DNA from: an uncultured Bacteroidales bacterium
GTDB lineage: Bacteria > Bacteroidota > Bacteroidia > Bacteroidales > UBA932
Assembly: GCA_946627685.1 (NCBI GenBank)
Contig: CAMOVV010000050.1
Coordinates: 1-7,648, forward strand
Length of the DNA: 7,648 nucleotides
Direction of reading: 5' to 3'
Position numbers and translations under genes: made by a program
Shown: piece by piece, positions 4,919 to 7,648 of the stretch
Layout: each line of letters begins with the position of its first letter
Numbering within the stretch: position 1 is the first letter of the stretch
Notes under the pieces: generated by a model
The model's input: the letters and a program-made list of their open reading frames with translations, nothing else
What the model was told of the DNA's origin: nothing
Database searches by the model: none

Positions 4919-5725
4919 TTATTTGCCTTGCTTATGATTTTTTTGTTGTTTGGATGCTTCTGCTTTTTTGAATTTTTGATAATTCTGTCGAACTAAATTT
5001 TGGCTGTCTGTCAGTGTATGGATTTGAAAGTTCTTGAGAATTTTATCTTTGACATCTGTTTTTGACAGTTCTTCCTGCATTTTAGTCTTTATAAAATCCC
5101 TAATATCTTTGTTGTCTATATCATAAATGGGGTTCATGAGTAGGAAGTTTTCGTCACGCTGATATAAGGATGGAGACATCAGTCGGTTGAGAATGTCCTT
5201 TGAATGAATTGTATGTTTGGAAAAGTCACAAGCGTATTTAATACCGTCATGGAGGTTGTATCCTTCTTTCAGTAAGGAGTATATGTCATAGTAATCCCTG
5301 AAGGCTATTCTTTGTGTTATGACATAGAGTTTCATTCCCAGTAATTCTTGGAGAGAAGGTGTTTCAATGTTGTTATGTTTCCAAGATGGGGTATATGATG
5401 GTACGTTATTCTCTGGACGGAAGAAAGACAGTTTTACATTCCCTGGTAACATCATTTGGAAATGGTCGTCTCCCATCGGTTCAAATGTGGCGCCTGGAAA
5501 TTTTTCTTGAATTTCTTTTACAATTTGCGCAGATTGTAGTTGCGGACGGTCTTTTCTGGTTCCGATAACTTCGAAATCAAGATCTTCGCTCATTCTGTGT
5601 TGTTGTTGAAGAGCTTGTGCGGTTCCTCCGCATAGAACGAGGGTTTTTATACATTCGAGTTTTGAAACTTCTTCAAACAGGATATATGTGTTTGGAGTGA
5701 GCGCTTTTTCAAGAATGTTTTCCAT
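4919..5725 (-). CDS. AbiEii/AbiGii-type nucleotidyltransferase, probable toxin
   Basis: The 268-residue product carries the first motif of the AbiEii family, CGGTAQALQQQHRMSEDLDF (32-51). It includes the GG(T/S) turn and the acidic pair Asp48/Asp50 that bind metal and nucleotide in DNA polymerase beta-like transferases. LQELLGMKLYVITQRIAFRDYYDIY (125-149) is the conserved later motif, with Lys132 and the R-D-Y-Y-D cluster 143-147. VKLSFF (97-102) fills the place of the third-acidic-residue strand; it has Ser where several relatives have Asp. Known AbiEii proteins are the toxins of type IV toxin-antitoxin and abortive-infection systems and act in the cytoplasm. The C-terminus (about 245-268) is Lys/Gln-rich and polar. 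The start at 5725 lies inside the upstream gene (17-bp overlap), so translation is probably coupled. The gene is AT-rich, unlike the RM operon. Confidence 0.85.
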   Translation of the reverse strand: MENILEKALTPNTYILFEEVSKLECIKTLVLCGGTAQALQQQHRMSEDLDFEVIGTRKDRPQLQSAQIVKEIQEKFPGATFEPMGDDHFQMMLPGNVKLSFFRPENNVPSYTPSWKHNNIETPSLQELLGMKLYVITQRIAFRDYYDIYSLLKEGYNLHDGIKYACDFSKHTIHSKDILNRLMSPSLYQRDENFLLMNPIYDIDNKDIRDFIKTKMQEELSKTDVKDKILKNFQIHTLTDSQNLVRQNYQKFKKAEASKQQKNHKQGK

Positions 5726-6014
5726 AACGTTTGAGATAAGAGTCCGGGTTTTTTATATTGAAAAAGTAAAGGGCGAGCAACCAGTTTATTGTGGAATAAT
5801 ATTTCCCCTGAGGAACGAGGTTTTCACGCCAGTATTTTTTCAACTTTTTCATTCCATACAGTTCAAACAGGATATGCATATCTTCAAACTCAAGATACAG
5901 AAGTCCTTTTTCCATCAGGGTTTCGTCTGATGGAAAAGACTCACTGTTGTTGTAGGACCAAAATGCGCCCTTTTGATTCAGGAGTTTAATGATATGGTTT
6001 TTTATATTATCCAT
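5709..6014 (-). CDS. DUF6922-like small protein, probable partner/antitoxin of the AbiEii-like toxin
   Basis: The product is 101 residues, starting MDNIKNHIIKLLN. It contains FWSYN (residues 19-23), a Ser/Pro linker, ETLMEKGLLYLEFEDMHILFELYG and a Trp/Tyr-rich end (KKYWRENLVPQ, INWLLALYFFNIKNP). I recall this pattern, FWSY, then hydrophobic helix, LFELYG, YxxxNxLLAxxYFxIKNP, from small Bacteroidota proteins labelled DUF6922 that precede AbiEii-like transferases. The name is from memory. An in-frame ATG 27 codons further up (6095) is open. I prefer 6014 because the best promoter boxes lie within that extension and the conserved part starts after it. It does not look like the winged-helix AbiEi antitoxin. 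Context suggests an antitoxin or regulator, but no DNA-binding motif is evident. Confidence 0.7.
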   Translation of the reverse strand: MDNIKNHIIKLLNQKGAFWSYNNSESFPSDETLMEKGLLYLEFEDMHILFELYGMKKLKKYWRENLVPQGKYYSTINWLLALYFFNIKNPDSYLKRYGKHS

Positions 6015-6019
6015 TTGTG

Positions 6020-6050
6020 CAAATATAATAAAAACTGTCGATAGGGAAAA
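6020..6050 (-). promoter_or_regulatory. Promoter of the AbiE-like pair, giving a near-leaderless mRNA
   Basis: On the minus strand TATATTTG (6027-6020) matches TAnnTTTG fully. TTTT (6050-6047) stands 19 bp upstream in place of TTTG. The -7 box ends only 5 nt before the ATG at 6014, so the transcript would start at or within a few bases of the start codon. Confidence 0.5.
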
Positions 6051-6164
6051 GGGTATTAGTATCGAGTGGTGCTGTTTATTATAGTCGTTTTTCAAAGGGC
6101 GCTATAAACATTTCTACGTATAGTAGATATTCCTCATTCTTTTTGTCCGTTTTTCCAAGGATAG

Positions 6165-6584
6165 TTATAATTTCTTTAAATGTCGAATTTTAATTTCTTT
6201 TGTATTAAAATAGGAAGTTATTGTTATTTCCTTATTTGATATTCGGTTTACAGTGGCATTAATATAGTCTTTATCTGTTCCGTATTTATATTGAAGTGTG
6301 TTTGTTGCATCGTTGTAAATATATATTCCGGGAGAATATATTCCGGGAGATATTTGATTTGGCTCTGCTGTTTTAATGAAATATCCGTCTGGTTCGAATT
6401 TGATTCGATAATAGTTTGTAGAAACCTCTTGGTATCTTTCTACTATGCCATAAGAACTTACATTTATTATCGATACGATGTTCCATTCTCCAATTAAAGA
6501 GAATTGTTCCGGGTCGTTTTTTGTACATCCTGTTGTAGCAAAGCAAAGGACAGCAGTAATCAGAATTAAAAGAATTCTTTTCAT
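6165..6584 (-). CDS. Small lipoprotein with lipocalin-like fold, function unknown
   Basis: The product has 139 residues when started at MKRILLILITAVLCFATTGC. That start gives a textbook SPII signal: two basic residues, a hydrophobic core and a Cys20 lipobox (TTGC). An ATG 11 codons earlier adds a Cys/Lys/Arg-rich stretch and spoils this layout. The mature part begins with a short linker, then LIGEWNIVSI, typical of the first strand of Bacteroidota lipocalin-like lipoproteins. Alternating strands follow (YYRIKFEPDGYFIKT, NTLQYKYG, KEITITSYFNTKEIKIRHL). It should be exported and lipid-anchored. SPGIYSPGIY comes from a 15-bp tandem duplication. The gene is AT-rich. It follows the barrel gene on the same strand after a 61-nt gap holding a strong hairpin. 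Confidence 0.8.
   Translation of the reverse strand: MKRILLILITAVLCFATTGCTKNDPEQFSLIGEWNIVSIINVSSYGIVERYQEVSTNYYRIKFEPDGYFIKTAEPNQISPGIYSPGIYIYNDATNTLQYKYGTDKDYINATVNRISNKEITITSYFNTKEIKIRHLKKL
6321..6350. repeat. Perfect 15-bp tandem duplication inside the lipoprotein gene
   Basis: ATATATTCCGGGAGA occurs twice back to back (6321-6335 and 6336-6350). It adds five codons in frame, giving SPGIY twice. This looks like a recent replication-slippage event; in a beta-barrel it would lengthen a loop. Confidence 0.85.
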
Positions 6585-6608
6585 AAGTCTTTTTTTGTAA
6601 CAGAAACT

Positions 6609-6632
6609 TGCCCGCAACGTCTGTTGCGGGCA
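6609..6632 (-). terminator. 10-bp hairpin between the barrel and lipoprotein genes
   Basis: TGCCCGCAAC (6609-6618) and GTTGCGGGCA (6623-6632) form a perfect 10-bp stem with a 4-nt loop, 13 nt after the barrel gene stop at 6646. The minus strand continues AAGTTTC, so the U-run is poor. It may be an inefficient terminator or an mRNA-end stabiliser that lowers expression of the lipoprotein gene. Confidence 0.6.
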
Positions 6633-6645
6633 TTGTCTCAGTTAA

Positions 6646-7242
6646 TTAGAATTTGTATGCTATACCGGCTCCGGCGTAAACGAATATGAAGTATCCGGCG
6701 GATTCATGCCAGTTCCTTTCGCGTGACAGGACGGCGTTCAGGTCAAGCACGGCGTCCAGTTTATCGGAGAGTTTGAAGGTGTTCCTGAGGCCCGCTCCGG
6801 CGACGAAGGCGGCAACGCTCTTTTCCTTGGCAATGCCGAACATCTCTTGGAACCTGAGGTAGGGCTGTATATGGTAGAAGTCCTTGACGTTATCTTCGTC
6901 GATGGTATTGATGATATCCCAGGCGATGTCGAAAGCTACTCCGGCGCGGAAGAAAGTGTTTTCCGTGAACCAGCCGTCGTTCAGCATGAGCGGCTTGGCC
7001 GAACCGAGCTGTACGGAGCCTCTGATGAGTACCTGCGGGAGGAACTGATAGCCGATGGCGATCTGGCCTCCGGGAGTGAAGCTGGTGAGTTTCTTGGCAT
7101 CGTAGACAGCATTGGCGCCGACAACGCCTTCAACAAAGAGTGGAGAATAGCCGTAAGCCTTTGCTACGTTGACATGCTGGGCGTTTGAGATGGATGCGGC
7201 TGCAATGAGCGCAATGAGTGTGAGTGTGATTTTTTTGAACAT
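6646..7242 (-). CDS. Small outer-membrane beta-barrel protein
   Basis: The product has 198 residues. A clear SPI signal peptide (MFKKITLTLIALIAAASISNA) is probably cut before Gln22. The mature part alternates short amphipathic strands with glycine turns (GGQIAIGYQFLPQVLIRGSVQLG, FFRAGVAFDIAWDI, IQPYLRFQEMFGIA, VAAFVAGAGLRNTF, LDAVLDLNAVLSRE). It ends GYFIFVYAGAGIAYKF, and the terminal Phe is the usual outer-membrane insertion signal. This is the layout of the 8-strand OmpA/OmpW-like barrels common in Bacteroidota. No specific family or ligand can be named. It is fairly GC-rich, like the 5' part of the large lipoprotein and unlike its AT-rich downstream neighbours. No good promoter is visible in the 61 bp upstream. 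Confidence 0.8.
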   Translation of the reverse strand: MFKKITLTLIALIAAASISNAQHVNVAKAYGYSPLFVEGVVGANAVYDAKKLTSFTPGGQIAIGYQFLPQVLIRGSVQLGSAKPLMLNDGWFTENTFFRAGVAFDIAWDIINTIDEDNVKDFYHIQPYLRFQEMFGIAKEKSVAAFVAGAGLRNTFKLSDKLDAVLDLNAVLSRERNWHESAGYFIFVYAGAGIAYKF

Positions 7243-7303
7243 AATTATTAATAATTAAGGTTGTTTGATTATCTTAAATAGTTTTGGTTCGTTCTTGTGT
7301 TTC

Positions 7304-7648
7304 TCAAAGTTTGATTTCTTTTTCAATCCTACAAAGACGGAGGGCAAGTTGAAGCTCGTGGATATAGTTCAACTGAATGTTGTTTATTCCGTGCAGGCAC
7401 CATTTCTTAGTTATGCGGTCGTACCACATTATGATATCTCTCCACTTTGTCTTGCATTCATGCTTCTCGTATCGGTTGATGTTCTTTCTCGGCGTAGCAA
7501 TCCCATTATCACCAACTTCTGTTAGTATAAAACCGTTTCTTTTCAGGATTTCCGGGGTGAGGGGAATCGGCTCTGCTAAATACACAGATTGGTCTATCAT
7601 TTCAATATCTATCAATCCGACTTGTCTGTTTTCAGACCAATTACCTTT
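7304..7648 (-). CDS. Mobile-element/prophage-type hypothetical protein, 5' end outside window
   Basis: The frame is open from the right edge to the TGA at 7304-7306, with 114 residues visible. The true start is outside the window. Reading through the edge adds KGNWSENRQVGLIDIE before the first internal Met. The text then gives EPIPLTPEILKRNGFIL (about residues 29-45) and ends NYIHELQLALRLCRIEKEIKL. I recall this order, a G-N-W/Y opening, (E)PIPLT-E-L-x-x-NGF, then a Trp-rich beta part and a V/IHELQ-ALRL end, from many short Bacteroides proteins encoded in prophages and integrative elements. No function is known to me. It suggests the right flank is mobile-element DNA. The next gene on the strand, the barrel protein, starts 61 bp further on and may be a separate unit. 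Confidence 0.7.
   Translation of the reverse strand, partial: KGNWSENRQVGLIDIEMIDQSVYLAEPIPLTPEILKRNGFILTEVGDNGIATPRKNINRYEKHECKTKWRDIIMWYDRITKKWCLHGINNIQLNYIHELQLALRLCRIEKEIKL

Noticed and set aside
6015..6095. Upstream start (6095) for the DUF6922-like gene, adding 27 residues
   Set aside because: The extension overlaps a well-formed -7 box and lies outside the conserved part; the start at 6014 fits better. Not fully excluded.
6015..6164. Search for a small gene or RNA between the lipoprotein and AbiE-like operon
   Set aside because: Apart from the promoter boxes at 6020-6050, nothing with a convincing start, stem or motif was seen.
6847..7525. Plus-strand frames at 6847-7188 and 7265-7525
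   Set aside because: They are antisense to the barrel gene and the right-edge gene, both of which are better supported by signal peptide or recalled family phrases.

Overview
The window looks like an accessory region of a Bacteroidota genome, most likely a gut Bacteroidales. Four things support this. A promoter of the Bacteroides type (TTTG, 20 bp, TACTTTTG) lies at 2497-2528. There are two SPII lipoproteins. One of them is a large surface protein that joins a BACON-like region, an EF-hand-type loop and leucine-rich-repeat-like text. The right-edge gene carries phrases (EPIPLTPEILKRNGF, IHELQLALRLC) that I recall from Bacteroides mobile-element and prophage hypotheticals. No database search was possible, so family names come from motifs and memory.

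Layout. Positions 1-1869 (minus) hold the N-terminal 623 residues of a surface lipoprotein whose 3' end lies outside the window. Its base composition falls from about 53% GC to about 31% GC near the left edge, which suggests a mosaic gene. Upstream of it, 1961-2068 (minus) could encode a 35-residue hydrophobic peptide. Positions 2100-2470 are a GC-rich, purine-rich stretch without a convincing gene. It holds at least six good hairpins and a duplicated sequence module at 100-bp spacing, and may be a structured RNA or a mobile-element remnant. Positions 2554-4730 (plus) are a two-gene restriction-modification operon. A C5-cytosine DNA methyltransferase has all its key motifs, and it overlaps by ATGA a putative PD-(D/E)XK-type restriction endonuclease with an unusual E-x-E (EVEHTTG) core. 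The operon has its own promoter, with an inverted repeat over the -33 element. It lies between two hairpins that share a GGGGGC/GCCCCC stem, the second being its likely terminator.

Positions 4919-7648 are all on the minus strand. From right to left they are a 5'-truncated mobile-element-type hypothetical, a small outer-membrane beta-barrel protein, a small lipocalin-like lipoprotein, and an AbiE-like pair. In that pair a DUF6922-like small protein overlaps by 17 bp an AbiEii-type nucleotidyltransferase toxin. The pair and the lipoprotein before it are AT-rich, unlike the RM operon and the barrel gene. Two copies of a palindromic 22-bp repeat, 32 bp apart, lie in the convergent gap between the RM operon and the AbiE-like pair.

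The RM operon defends by cutting unmodified DNA, and the AbiE-like pair probably acts by abortive infection or plasmid stabilisation. Together they look like a small, stepwise-assembled defence island. The surface lipoproteins and barrel protein are envelope cargo of unknown role.
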